Under the pieces are notes generated by a model, which ran no database searches, was not told the origin of the DNA, and saw nothing but the letters and a program-made list of their open reading frames with translations. A stretch of DNA of 64,000 nt from Clostridia bacterium. GTDB taxonomy: Bacteria; Bacillota; Clostridia; Oscillospirales; Acutalibacteraceae. Each line of letters starts with the position of its first letter. The first letter of the stretch is position 1. The position numbers were made by a program, and so were the translations under genes. Where the stretch lies: contig JAFQQM010000023.1 of NCBI GenBank assembly GCA_017410585.1, positions 62,001 through 126,000 on the forward strand, given 5' to 3'. Positions 8,014 through 17,032 of this stretch are shown here, piece after piece.

Positions 8014-8523
8014 ATGCAAAAGTTCATCCAGATCGATCCTTCGGAATGGAACGACAACCTCTTTGACCGCATCGGCAAAGAATGGATGTTGATCTCCGCC
8101 GGTGACCGACAAGCGACCAATATGATGACCGCGAGTTGGGGCGGTGTCGGGATGCTTTGGAACGTTCCCGTTGCAACCGCTTACGTTCGCCCACAGCGGT
8201 ATACGTACGAATTTATGGAACGTGAGCCGTATTTTGCTTTGTCTTTCCTCGGAAAAGGCTTTAAACAGGCGTTGCAATTGTGCGGAACCAAGTCCGGTCG
8301 CGATATCGACAAGATCGCCGAATCGGGGCTGACACCGCGTTTTGATCTGCCGGCGCCGTACTTTGGAGAGGCGGAGATCGTGCTTATCTGCCGCAAAATG
8401 TACGTTCAGGATCTCGATCCCGCCGGATTTATTGATGCAACCATTGCATCCCACTACGCCAAGCAGGATTATCACCGTATGTATATCGGTGAGATCGTCA
8501 AGGTCTTACAAAAAGTTCGTTAA
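8014..8523 (+). CDS. Flavin reductase-like FMN-binding protein
   Basis: A 169-residue single-domain protein of the flavin reductase-like split-barrel family. The segment MMTASWGGVGMLWN near residue 37 followed by VATAYVRPQRYT and FALSFLG matches the FMN-binding core. Such proteins bind FMN and may reduce substrates or supply reduced flavin; the substrate cannot be read from sequence. AAGGGGGAGAGG precedes ATG 8014. It is followed after 18 bp by a permease gene, so the two are probably cotranscribed, although no functional link between them is known. Confidence 0.85.
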   Translation: MQKFIQIDPSEWNDNLFDRIGKEWMLISAGDRQATNMMTASWGGVGMLWNVPVATAYVRPQRYTYEFMEREPYFALSFLGKGFKQALQLCGTKSGRDIDKIAESGLTPRFDLPAPYFGEAEIVLICRKMYVQDLDPAGFIDATIASHYAKQDYHRMYIGEIVKVLQKVR

Positions 8524-8541
8524 AAAGGTGGTGCTTTCACC

Positions 8542-9855
8542 GTGAAGTTTAAATGGGATCGTAAATATCTCTATGCCGGCGTTACGGCGTTTTGCGTTAT
8601 CGCCGCCTCCGGACTGCTGGTATGGTTATTATTCAACTGGCCGACCGTCGGAGGCTTCGTACGCGGCTTCTTTTCCGCTATCGCACCGATCGTTTACGGC
8701 TTTGTGATCGCTTATCTGCTGACACCGGTGTGTAATTTTGCCGAGCGACGCATCTTCCGTCCGCTCTGTATCCGCAATTCGGTTAAACATCCGAAGAAGG
8801 CAATTCGTCGGGCACGGTATTGGAGTGTGACCTTTTCGGTCGTGTTCCTGTTGCTGTTTATTGCTGGCCTACTGTGGTTAGTTCTTCCGCAGGTGATCGA
8901 CAGTTTAAAGCAGTTAGTGCAAAACGTACCGGTCTATTTCAACGGCCTGATCGCGTGGGCAGAGAAAATGCTGGCTGATTATCCCGATCTGCAGGCCAGC
9001 GTGTTGGATCTGTTCTCGGATTTCTCCGCCAACATCGTCAATATTATTTCCGGTTATTTGGTGCCGGAACTTTCTGCACTGGTTACTAACCTGACCAGTG
9101 GCGTCATCGCAGTCCTCGGCACAGTCTTTAACATTATTGTCGGTATTGTAGTGGCGGTGTATTTCCTCAGCCGTAAGGAGATGTTTATCGCACAGGTTAA
9201 GAAATTGGTATACGCGGTGATGCCGCTCGCCGGTGCCAATTCGCTGTTGCATAATGCCCAATTGACTCACAAGAAATTCGGCGGTTTCTTTACCGCCAAG
9301 ATCATCAACTCGTTGCTTATCGGCATCGTGGCGTATCCTTGTTTGTTGGTGCTGGGAATGCCGTATCCGGAATTGATGGCGGTCATTATGTGCGTGACCG
9401 ATATCATCCCGATCTTCGGCCCGTTTATCGGTGCAGTTCCCTGCGCGTTACTCGCTTTGATGGACGGTCCGATCGATTTCATTATCGTTATCGTCTTTAT
9501 CATCGTACTGCAACAAATTGACGGCAACATCATTGGTCCGCGATTGCTTGGCGAGAATACCGGCCTCAACAGCGTTTGGGTCATCGCCGCTTTGGCGCTC
9601 GGCAAATGGCTGTTTGGCTTTGTCGGTATGATCATCGGCGTGCCGCTGTTGGCGGTGTTGTACACCATCATCGCCACCTTCTGCGACCGCCGCCTTCGTG
9701 AAAAAGAACTCCCGAACGAAACGATGGCTTTTCACAATTTGACCGACATCGACCCAATCACAAACGAAGCACATTATCAAAAGGAATCAGAGAAGGAATC
9801 GGCGTTCACCGGCGGTATCATTAAACGCTGGTTAGCCAAACTGAAGAAGAAATAA
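8542..9855 (+). CDS. AI-2E family transporter (YtvI/TqsA-like permease)
   Basis: A 437-residue integral membrane protein of the AI-2E transporter family. About eight hydrophobic spans are visible: one at 10-33, one at 35-60, one near 100-120, and a C-terminal group containing MPYPELMAVIMCVTDIIPIFGP and the family-typical DGNIIGPRLLGENTGL and WVIAALALGKWLFGF segments. Members include quorum-signal exporters, ion antiporters and sporulation permeases such as YtvI, so the substrate is open. Start GTG 8542 is set by AAGGTGGTG upstream. A charged tail rich in Lys/Glu ends the protein. Confidence 0.9.
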   Translation: MKFKWDRKYLYAGVTAFCVIAASGLLVWLLFNWPTVGGFVRGFFSAIAPIVYGFVIAYLLTPVCNFAERRIFRPLCIRNSVKHPKKAIRRARYWSVTFSVVFLLLFIAGLLWLVLPQVIDSLKQLVQNVPVYFNGLIAWAEKMLADYPDLQASVLDLFSDFSANIVNIISGYLVPELSALVTNLTSGVIAVLGTVFNIIVGIVVAVYFLSRKEMFIAQVKKLVYAVMPLAGANSLLHNAQLTHKKFGGFFTAKIINSLLIGIVAYPCLLVLGMPYPELMAVIMCVTDIIPIFGPFIGAVPCALLALMDGPIDFIIVIVFIIVLQQIDGNIIGPRLLGENTGLNSVWVIAALALGKWLFGFVGMIIGVPLLAVLYTIIATFCDRRLREKELPNETMAFHNLTDIDPITNEAHYQKESEKESAFTGGIIKRWLAKLKKK

Positions 9856-9860
9856 TCTTT

Positions 9861-9898
9861 GACAGACGGTTGATACGTTCAACCGTCTGTCTTGAGTT
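9861..9898 (+). terminator. Hairpin after the AI-2E permease gene
   Basis: A 13-bp perfect stem (GACAGACGGTTGA / TCAACCGTCTGTC) with a five-base loop, followed by only a short broken T run. It is probably a terminator, perhaps leaky into the ABC genes that follow 20 bp later. Confidence 0.7.
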
Positions 9899-9918
9899 TA
9901 CCTAAAGGAGGAATATCT

Positions 9919-11655
9919 ATGAAGCGATGGGGCAAATACATCAAACCGTATCTTAAATATTTCATCTGCGGCCCCGTCTGTATGATCATCGAAGTTATCG
10001 GAGAAATTCTGATGCCCACCTTTTTGGCGCTGATCATCAACGCTTGGAGGGATGGAACGTTAACGGTCGGCAGCAGCATCGGCTACGCCGCTTTAATGAT
10101 CCTCACCGCCCTTATGATGATGGCTGGTGGTGTCGGCGGTTCGTATTTCGGCGCCAAAGCATCGGTGAATTTCGCCGCTGATCTTCGGTCGGATATGTTC
10201 GCCAAGGTGCAATCCTTCTCCTTTGCCAACATCGACCGCTTTTCCACCGGCTCACTGGTCACCCGCCTTACCAACGACGTAACACAGATGCAGAATATGG
10301 TGAATATGTGCCTGCGTATGTTGTTGCGTTCGCCCGGTATGCTCATCGGTGCATTGATCATGGCTATTCGTCTCAATCCCTCGCTGTCGCTGGTGTTGGC
10401 GGTGACCATCCCGCTGATGCTGATTACCATTGGCCTCATTGTCGTTTTCGGCTTCTCGCGTTTCGGCAAGGTACAGGCCAAGATCGACGCGCTCAATAAC
10501 ACCACACAGGAGAACATCACCAACGTCCGCGTGGTAAAATCCTTTGTTCGTGAGCAATTTGAGGTGGACAAGTTCAACCGCGCCAACCTCGATCTGAAAT
10601 CCACCGCGATGCAGGCGATGAACGTCGTCATCTTTATGGGTCCGGTCATTTCGCTGTTTATGTATTTTACCACGCTCGCAGTGCTACTGTTTGGCAGTAA
10701 GACGGTATTGGCTTTTGAAATGCCGGTTGGCGACCTTTCGTCATTCGTTACCTATGTATCGCAGATCATGTTCTCTCTGATGATGGTAACCATGATGCTG
10801 ATGATGTTATCCCGTGCGATGGCCTCTGCAAAGCGTATCCGCGAGGTGTTGGATGAGACCAGCGATATTTTGGATATCTATGCGGCTCAGCCCGAAAAAA
10901 CCGTGGAAAATGGCGCCATCGAATTCCGCAACGTTTCTTTCCGCTATTATAAAAACAGCGAGGAAGAGGTACTGAAGAAGATCGATCTTTCTATTTTACC
11001 CGGACAGACGGTTGGCATCATCGGTTCGACCGGCTGTGGAAAAACCACTCTGGTCTCGCTGATTCCACGGCTTTATGACACCGATGAGGGTGAAGTGCTG
11101 GTCGACGGCGTCAACGTCAAGGATTATTCACTGAAAAACCTGCGTGACGGCGTGGCAATGGTATTGCAAAAGAACGTTCTTTTCTCCGGCACGATCGAGG
11201 ATAATCTACGCTGGGGCGATCCAAACGCCACCGACGCGGAACTGCAATATTTTGCCGAAAAATCGCAAGCACATAAGTTTATCGAAAGTTTCCCCGACGG
11301 CTATCAAACCGAGTTGGAACAAGGGGGCACCAACGTCTCCGGCGGTCAAAAGCAACGCCTTTGCATTGCGCGTGCCTTGTTGGCACGCCCGAAGATTCTG
11401 ATTCTCGATGATTCCACGTCGGCAGTGGATACCGCAACAGAAGCGATGATCCGCAAAGCGTTCCGCGAGGATATTCCGGATTCCACTAAGATCATCATTG
11501 CCCAACGCATTTCCTCGGTAGAAACCGCCGACGTCATCGTTGTGATGGATAACGGCAGCATTTCCGGCATCGGTACGCACGAACAGTTGCTGGATAGCAA
11601 CGAGACCTACCAAGAGATTTACGAGTCCCAGACAGGGAAGAAAAGGGGGGCGTGA
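9919..11655 (+). CDS. ABC exporter half-transporter with degenerate ATPase site
   Basis: A 578-residue fused membrane-plus-ATPase half-transporter: six spans (about 15-310) then a nucleotide-binding domain. Walker A is GSTGCGKTT, the Q-loop region is VLQKNVLFSGT, and the signature NVSGGQKQR is canonical. Walker B reads ILILDDSTSAVD, so the catalytic Glu is Asp, and the switch His is Gln (IIAQRISSV). This is the hallmark of the degenerate half in heterodimeric exporters such as TM287/288 or BmrCD. ATG 9919 follows AAAGGAGG. The partner gene starts 3 bp after this stop. The exported substrate is unknown, commonly drugs or lipids. Confidence 0.93.
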   Translation: MKRWGKYIKPYLKYFICGPVCMIIEVIGEILMPTFLALIINAWRDGTLTVGSSIGYAALMILTALMMMAGGVGGSYFGAKASVNFAADLRSDMFAKVQSFSFANIDRFSTGSLVTRLTNDVTQMQNMVNMCLRMLLRSPGMLIGALIMAIRLNPSLSLVLAVTIPLMLITIGLIVVFGFSRFGKVQAKIDALNNTTQENITNVRVVKSFVREQFEVDKFNRANLDLKSTAMQAMNVVIFMGPVISLFMYFTTLAVLLFGSKTVLAFEMPVGDLSSFVTYVSQIMFSLMMVTMMLMMLSRAMASAKRIREVLDETSDILDIYAAQPEKTVENGAIEFRNVSFRYYKNSEEEVLKKIDLSILPGQTVGIIGSTGCGKTTLVSLIPRLYDTDEGEVLVDGVNVKDYSLKNLRDGVAMVLQKNVLFSGTIEDNLRWGDPNATDAELQYFAEKSQAHKFIESFPDGYQTELEQGGTNVSGGQKQRLCIARALLARPKILILDDSTSAVDTATEAMIRKAFREDIPDSTKIIIAQRISSVETADVIVVMDNGSISGIGTHEQLLDSNETYQEIYESQTGKKRGA

Positions 11656-11658
11656 CCG

Positions 11659-13599
11659 ATGGCAAGAAGTTTAGAAGAACTGCAAAAGCAGTACCGCCAT
11701 GCAGCCGCTCCCGGCAAGGGTGGGCCCGGTGGCGGACCCCGTCCGGGCGGACGCGGTGGCGTTCGAATGTCCGGCAAACCGAAAAACACCCGCCAGACGA
11801 TCGCCCGCCTGCTTGGTTATGTAGGCAAGTACAAATGGCGTTTAGTTGTCGTCTTTATCTGCATGGCGCTAACGACGGTGACGTCATTGCTTGCGTCGTA
11901 TATGCTAGCCCCGATCATCAACCGCTTAACGCTCGCGGTGATGCCGGAAGCCACCATCGATCCCAGCCCGCTCGAGCGATTGGCTGACCGTATTATCTGC
12001 TCGTTCCTTGGCACAAGCGACGCCGATGCGTGGGTGTATATCGTTATGGCTTTGAGCATCCTCCTTGCCGTCTACTTGATTGGTGTGACCTCCTCGTATC
12101 TACAGTCCAAGTTGATGCTTTCGGTATCGCAAAATTCCATCTCCGCTTTACGCACCGATCTGTTTGCTAAATTGCAAAAATTGCCGGTTCGCTACTTTGA
12201 CAGCAACGCCACCGGTGACGTGATGTCCCGCTTTACGAACGATATCGACAACATCGACGTGATGCTGAATAACGCGCTGACTTCAACCGTCTCCGGCTTG
12301 ATCACGTTGGTGGGGACCTTTATCTTTATGCTGTCGACAAACTGGATCTTGACCCTCATTACCGTCATCTTTATTCCCATCTTTGCGCTGGGTGGCGGTA
12401 CCATCGCCAAACTGTCCTCCAAGCACTATTCCGGTCAGCAATACGCTCTCGGCGCCGTAAACGGCTACGTGGAAGAGATGGTGACCGGTCAGAAGGTCGT
12501 TAAAGTCTTCAACCATGAGGATGTCTGCCAAGAGGAATTTGATACACTCAACAACGATCTGCGTGACAAGCAGTTCAAAGCGCAGTTCTTTGGCGGTATC
12601 ATGGGACCGATCATGGGGAATACCTCTCAGATCTCCTATGGCGTCACGATCGGTGTCGGTGGTATTTTAATGTGCACGGCCGGTTTTACTCCCGGTGGAT
12701 TAACGGTGTTTGCAGGCTACTCGAAACAGTTCTCGATGCCTATTAACCAGATCTCGCAACAGATGTCTACCATCTTTGCGGCTTTGGCCGGTGCGGAACG
12801 TGTTTTTGCGGTGATGGACGCCGATCCGGAAACCGATCGGGAGTCTGCCACACAGGTGTTTCCGATCCACGGTGACGTCCGCTTGGAAAACGTCACCTTC
12901 GGCTACGATGAAAACAAGACGGTGTTGCACGATATTTCGTTGTACGCCCATCCCGGTCAAAAGATTGCGTTTGTCGGCTCGACCGGTGCCGGTAAAACGA
13001 CCATTACCAACCTGCTCAACCGTTTTTACGATATTCAAGAAGGCCGCATTACCATTGATGGCGTGGACATTCGGGATATCCCGCGTTCGCATTTGCGCGA
13101 AAACATCGCCGTTGTGTTGCAAGACACCCATCTCTTCTCGGGGACGGTAATGGAAAACATCCGTTACGGTCGTCTGGATGCTACGGATGAAGAGGTTATC
13201 GAGGCCGCTAAATTGGCCAGTGCGCATTCCTTCATTATGCGGTTGGAAAACGGCTACGATACGGTACTGACCGGCGATGGTGCCAACCTCTCGCAAGGCC
13301 AGCGACAGTTGCTCAATATTGCGCGTGCGGCGGTCAGCAAAGCGCCGATTCTGGTATTGGATGAGGCAACCAGTTCGGTGGATACCCGCACCGAGCGTCA
13401 TATTGAACACGGTATGGATCGCCTGATGAAAAACCGCACAACCTTCGTGATCGCACACCGTCTATCGACCGTCCGTAACTCCAACGCCATTATGGTATTG
13501 GAACAAGGGCGCATCATCGAGCGCGGTGACCACGATGAATTGTTGGCGATGAAAGGTCGCTATTATCAGTTGTATACCGGTGCCATTGAATTGGCATAA
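11659..13599 (+). CDS. ABC exporter half-transporter, catalytic partner
   Basis: A 646-residue partner of the preceding half-transporter. The N-terminal ~45 residues are a Gly/Pro/Arg-rich disordered tail (GKGGPGGGPRPGGRGG), then six membrane spans and an ATPase domain with GSTGAGKTT, Walker B ILVLDEATSSVD carrying the catalytic Glu, and a normal switch His (VIAHRLSTV). Its signature is NLSQGQRQ rather than LSGGQ. Paired with the Asp/Gln half, this gives one consensus and one degenerate ATP site. The start lies 3 bp after the previous stop within AAGGGGGG context, so translation is coupled. A terminator follows. Confidence 0.93.
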   Translation: MARSLEELQKQYRHAAAPGKGGPGGGPRPGGRGGVRMSGKPKNTRQTIARLLGYVGKYKWRLVVVFICMALTTVTSLLASYMLAPIINRLTLAVMPEATIDPSPLERLADRIICSFLGTSDADAWVYIVMALSILLAVYLIGVTSSYLQSKLMLSVSQNSISALRTDLFAKLQKLPVRYFDSNATGDVMSRFTNDIDNIDVMLNNALTSTVSGLITLVGTFIFMLSTNWILTLITVIFIPIFALGGGTIAKLSSKHYSGQQYALGAVNGYVEEMVTGQKVVKVFNHEDVCQEEFDTLNNDLRDKQFKAQFFGGIMGPIMGNTSQISYGVTIGVGGILMCTAGFTPGGLTVFAGYSKQFSMPINQISQQMSTIFAALAGAERVFAVMDADPETDRESATQVFPIHGDVRLENVTFGYDENKTVLHDISLYAHPGQKIAFVGSTGAGKTTITNLLNRFYDIQEGRITIDGVDIRDIPRSHLRENIAVVLQDTHLFSGTVMENIRYGRLDATDEEVIEAAKLASAHSFIMRLENGYDTVLTGDGANLSQGQRQLLNIARAAVSKAPILVLDEATSSVDTRTERHIEHGMDRLMKNRTTFVIAHRLSTVRNSNAIMVLEQGRIIERGDHDELLAMKGRYYQLYTGAIELA

Positions 13600-13604
13600 C
13601 AAAA

Positions 13605-13635
13605 AGCCTTGGGTGATTTCGCCCAAGGCTTTTTT
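13605..13635 (+). terminator. Intrinsic terminator after the ABC exporter pair
   Basis: AGCCTTGGG pairs with CCCAAGGCT across an eight-base loop and runs into six T. It starts a few bases after the stop codon. Confidence 0.93.
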
Positions 13636-13685
13636 GTTTCGTCCGGCCCGTCCGCGTCATATTCCGTAATAAGGAGGGGAGAGGT

Positions 13686-14024
13686 ATGGAAATTTCGGAA
13701 TGGCGCTTGTTGTTTGCTATCATCGGTCTCTACGTGGCGGCGGTCATTGTGGTGCAACTGGTCACGCGTTATCTGTATCCATCACATCAGCGAGTGTGGG
13801 CGGTGGTACCGCTACGCGGGCGTATCGATAATCCCGAAGCCCTACTTCGCAGCAGCACGGTCAGCCGATTGTATGAGCGTGGATTTTGCTCGATTTGGTT
13901 TGTGGATTCCGGTATGGATACCGACTCAAAAGAACGGTGCCGACGGCTCTCGGAAAGCGGACGATTTCCTGCCGTTTTAACGGTAGAGGAATTTAGCAAA
14001 GTGTTGCTTTTTTTGTCAGAATAG
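13686..14024 (+). CDS. Hypothetical protein with N-terminal membrane anchor (112 aa)
   Basis: Not recognised. The start ATG 13686 has AAGGAGGGGAGAGG upstream, one of the strongest ribosome sites in the window, so it is a real gene. Residues 8-28 form a hydrophobic span. The rest is a ~80-residue soluble part with VWAVVPLRGRIDNPEALLRS and ERGFCSIWFVDSGMD, an alternating beta-alpha pattern ending in a helix. It lies between the ABC terminator and recD2, and the promoter of recD2 overlaps its 3' end. No catalytic motif is apparent, and nothing links it to DNA repair beyond adjacency. Confidence 0.75.
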   Translation: MEISEWRLLFAIIGLYVAAVIVVQLVTRYLYPSHQRVWAVVPLRGRIDNPEALLRSSTVSRLYERGFCSIWFVDSGMDTDSKERCRRLSESGRFPAVLTVEEFSKVLLFLSE

Positions 14025-14032
14025 AGTATACT
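14004..14032 (+). promoter_or_regulatory. Sigma-A promoter of recD2-comFC-mreB
   Basis: TTGCTT (14004-14009), a 17-bp spacer and TATACT (14027-14032), overlapping the end of the preceding gene and 26 bp before the recD2 ATG. Confidence 0.7.
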
Positions 14033-14058
14033 AATACTGAATAGGCAGGTGAGCGGTC

Positions 14059-16314
14059 ATGGAGCAATATCAAACATCCGAAACCATTGAATTAACAGGC
14101 AAGGTGACCGCCGTCACCTACCACAACGACATCAGTTTGTGGACGGTCTTTACTGTTGACGCAGACGGTCAGTCCATTCAAGCCGTTGGCATTATGTCCA
14201 AGCCAAACGTCGGTGAGATCGTTGTGATGCAGGGCGAGTACGTGGAACATCCAACCTACGGAACACAGTTTTATGCCGAGACAGCAGAGCGGCATCTGCC
14301 GGAGCGCGCCGAAGATATATTAGACTATTTGATGTCCGGTGCCATCAAAGGGATCGGGCGTGCGACCGCCACCGCCATCATTCGGAAATTTGGCGATAAC
14401 GCCTTGAAGATCTTTGAAAACGACCCGCTTCGCTTGGCGGAGATCAAAGGAATCTCGCTGGCAAAAGCACGCCAGTTAGGAGAGGAGTTTCGCAAACAAT
14501 TCGGTATGCGCGAAGCGATCCTTGCCTGCACCGATTTTGGATTGTCTCCTGCCGAAGCCATGCGTTGTTGGCGCTTGTGGGGGCAAAGCGTTGTTGATCG
14601 CATTTCCAAAGCGCCATACGATTTTTGCACCCCTGATCTGCAGATCGGTTTTGACCGTATCGACGATATCTGCCTAAAAAACGGCACCGACCGTGAGGAC
14701 CGCTCTCGCGTACGCGCCGGCATCCGCCACGTGCTGACCCACAATCTCAACAACGGACACACCTGTATTCCGCTGGACAAGTTATTGCCGACCTCGGCAG
14801 GCCTGTTGCAAGTGGAACAGCAACTCGCGGCCAACACGCTGACCGAAATGGTGGAAGAAGGGCAGTTATCCCTTACTACGCTAAAGGAAAAACCGTTTGT
14901 GTTCTTGCCGGATCTGTACGACGCCGAACGCTATATTGCCAAGGAATTGGCGTTTCGCGCCGATATTCTCCTATTTCAACACAATAATACCGAAGAACTG
15001 ATCCGGCAGATCGAAGAGCATAATCAAATAACGTACGATTCCGAGCAAAAACGCGCCATCGATGCCGCTATAAACCGCGGCGTGTTGGTGTTAACGGGTG
15101 GACCGGGTACAGGCAAGACCACCACTTTACGCGCTGTGTTGATGCTATTGGAAGCCGAAGGCGAAAACGTCGTTTTAGCCGCACCGACCGGCCGCGCCGC
15201 ACAACGGCTTGCCGACCTGACCGGCTGTGAGGCCAAGACGATCCACCGATTGCTGAAAGCACAATGGAACGGCCAAGCACAGGAATTCTTCCACAACGAA
15301 CAAAATCCGTTGGATGCAACCACGGTGATCGTTGATGAGATGTCGATGGTGGATGTCTTGTTGTTTGATCGATTGATTCGGGCACTGAAACCAAACTGCC
15401 GTTTGATCTTGGTAGGGGACACCGATCAACTTCCGGCGGTTGGTGCCGGTAACGTTCTTGGTGATATGATCGACAGCGGTCGTATTCCGGTCGTTCAGCT
15501 GAAAAAGGTGTTCCGACAAGCGATGACCAGCGAGATCGTAACCAATGCACACCGCATCGTCGCCGGAGAATTTCCAAAGTGGAGCGGCCGCGACGGGGAT
15601 TGTTTCTTTATCCGCAAAGGCAATTATACCGCTGTGACCGAAACGGTGGTAGATCTGTGTTGCCGCCGTTTGCCGGACAGTTACGGCAAATCGGTACGAC
15701 ACGATATACAGGTTTTGTGTCCCGGACGCAAAGGAGAGATCGGGTCGATCTCGCTCAATCAAAAACTCCAAGAACGCGCGAATCCGTTTTCGTATGACAC
15801 GCCGAACGTTAGTCTGCACGGGCAATTATTCCGTGTCGGTGACAAGGTTATGCAGGTTCGAAACAACTACGATCTGTCTTGGATCAAAGAGGACGGAAGC
15901 ATCGGCTATGGCATCTTCAACGGCGAGATCGGTATTTTGAAGAAGATTCAGGCGCGTGAGCAAGAATTCGAAGTGGACTTCGATGGGCGCGTCGTGACCT
16001 ATACTTACCAAGAAGTACAGGATCTGGAATTGGCGTATGCCATCACCATTCACAAAAGCCAAGGCAGTGAGTTTGATATCGTGGTGTTACCGATTTACCG
16101 CACACAACCAAAACTCGCTTATCGAAACCTGTTGTATACGGCGGTAACGCGCGCAAAGACGTTGCTTATCATTGTCGGCACCGAAGAGGCTATCGGTCAA
16201 ATGATCGATAACGTCCGCAAATCCAAGCGTTATACAGCGCTTAAAACGTTTTTAGATGAGGGAATATCTCATGGAGAACGCATTTCTCGGATGGATGAAG
16301 AAATATTTGGCTGA
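14059..16314 (+). CDS. recD2: ATP-dependent 5'-3' DNA helicase RecD2
   Basis: A 751-residue RecD2 (RecD-like helicase not part of RecBCD). The N-terminal ~330 residues hold an OB-like segment (ELTGKVTAVTYHN) and helix-hairpin-helix DNA-binding repeats (SGAIKGIGRATATAI, LAEIKGISLAKA). The SF1B helicase core follows: GGPGTGKTTT (motif I, about 346-355), VIVDEMSMVD (II), VGDTDQLPAVG (III), VFRQA (IV), and AITIHKSQGSEFD with YTAVTRAK (V-VI). It acts in replication-fork repair and mismatch-linked processes in Firmicutes. The 3' end overlaps comFC by 44 bp. Confidence 0.95.
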   Translation: MEQYQTSETIELTGKVTAVTYHNDISLWTVFTVDADGQSIQAVGIMSKPNVGEIVVMQGEYVEHPTYGTQFYAETAERHLPERAEDILDYLMSGAIKGIGRATATAIIRKFGDNALKIFENDPLRLAEIKGISLAKARQLGEEFRKQFGMREAILACTDFGLSPAEAMRCWRLWGQSVVDRISKAPYDFCTPDLQIGFDRIDDICLKNGTDREDRSRVRAGIRHVLTHNLNNGHTCIPLDKLLPTSAGLLQVEQQLAANTLTEMVEEGQLSLTTLKEKPFVFLPDLYDAERYIAKELAFRADILLFQHNNTEELIRQIEEHNQITYDSEQKRAIDAAINRGVLVLTGGPGTGKTTTLRAVLMLLEAEGENVVLAAPTGRAAQRLADLTGCEAKTIHRLLKAQWNGQAQEFFHNEQNPLDATTVIVDEMSMVDVLLFDRLIRALKPNCRLILVGDTDQLPAVGAGNVLGDMIDSGRIPVVQLKKVFRQAMTSEIVTNAHRIVAGEFPKWSGRDGDCFFIRKGNYTAVTETVVDLCCRRLPDSYGKSVRHDIQVLCPGRKGEIGSISLNQKLQERANPFSYDTPNVSLHGQLFRVGDKVMQVRNNYDLSWIKEDGSIGYGIFNGEIGILKKIQAREQEFEVDFDGRVVTYTYQEVQDLELAYAITIHKSQGSEFDIVVLPIYRTQPKLAYRNLLYTAVTRAKTLLIIVGTEEAIGQMIDNVRKSKRYTALKTFLDEGISHGERISRMDEEIFG

Positions 16315-17032
16315 GCCACTCTTGCTGGCGATGTTTCCGGATTGCTGTACCTTCTGCAACAAGATCATCCGCGTGAACACCTTTATCTGTGAGGAATGCG
16401 CAAACGCGGTCAAACGTCAGGCTGAACCGATCTGCCACAAATGCGGTCGGTCGAAGGAATATTGCAGTTGTAAACAAGACGGAAAACGCGTTTGGGACGG
16501 CGCCACCGCTCCGTTTATCTATGATGACGGTATCACCGGCTCTTGTATCCGTCGTTTGAAGGAATCGGGATACGAGCGAAACGCCACCTATTTGGGTACA
16601 GAAATTGCCAAACAAGTGCGCAAAACCTTTCCGCTGACGGTATTCGATTGCGTGATGCCGGTTCCGATGCACCCGCAAGACGAATTCGAGCGTGGATACG
16701 CACAATGCGTTTGGCTCGCAAAATCGGTCGCCAAGGAACTTGGCATACCGTATGAAAATCGATTGCGGAAGATTCGTCGCACAACACCGCAAAAGAAACT
16801 TTCCGGTGAGGAGCGTCGCGTTAATCTGCGCGGTGCATTTGACGTGGATGAAATGTTCGACACGCCGGGAAAAACGATATTATTGGTAGACGATCTGTTG
16901 ACGACCGGTTCCACGTTGGAAGAATGTGCGACAATGCTGAAAATCTACGGTGCGGAAGCGGTTTACGTCGCTACCGTATGCATTACCCGTAAGGAAGGAA
17001 AAAAAGATGGCAGGAGCAAGACTAGGAATTGA
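16271..17032 (+). CDS. comFC: ComF family phosphoribosyltransferase-like protein
   Basis: A 253-residue ComFC/GntX-type protein. An N-terminal four-Cys zinc module (CCTFCNK, CEEC, CHKCGR, CSCK within about 20-70) precedes a type I phosphoribosyltransferase fold with the PRPP loop ILLVDDLLTTGST near 201. In naturally competent bacteria ComFC helps single-stranded DNA enter the cytosol and be used in recombination; many non-competent species also carry it. ATG 16271 is preferred over ATG 16256 because GAGG sits 8 nt upstream. It is nested with recD2 and mreB through overlaps on both sides. Confidence 0.92.
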   Translation: MENAFLGWMKKYLAEPLLLAMFPDCCTFCNKIIRVNTFICEECANAVKRQAEPICHKCGRSKEYCSCKQDGKRVWDGATAPFIYDDGITGSCIRRLKESGYERNATYLGTEIAKQVRKTFPLTVFDCVMPVPMHPQDEFERGYAQCVWLAKSVAKELGIPYENRLRKIRRTTPQKKLSGEERRVNLRGAFDVDEMFDTPGKTILLVDDLLTTGSTLEECATMLKIYGAEAVYVATVCITRKEGKKDGRSKTRN

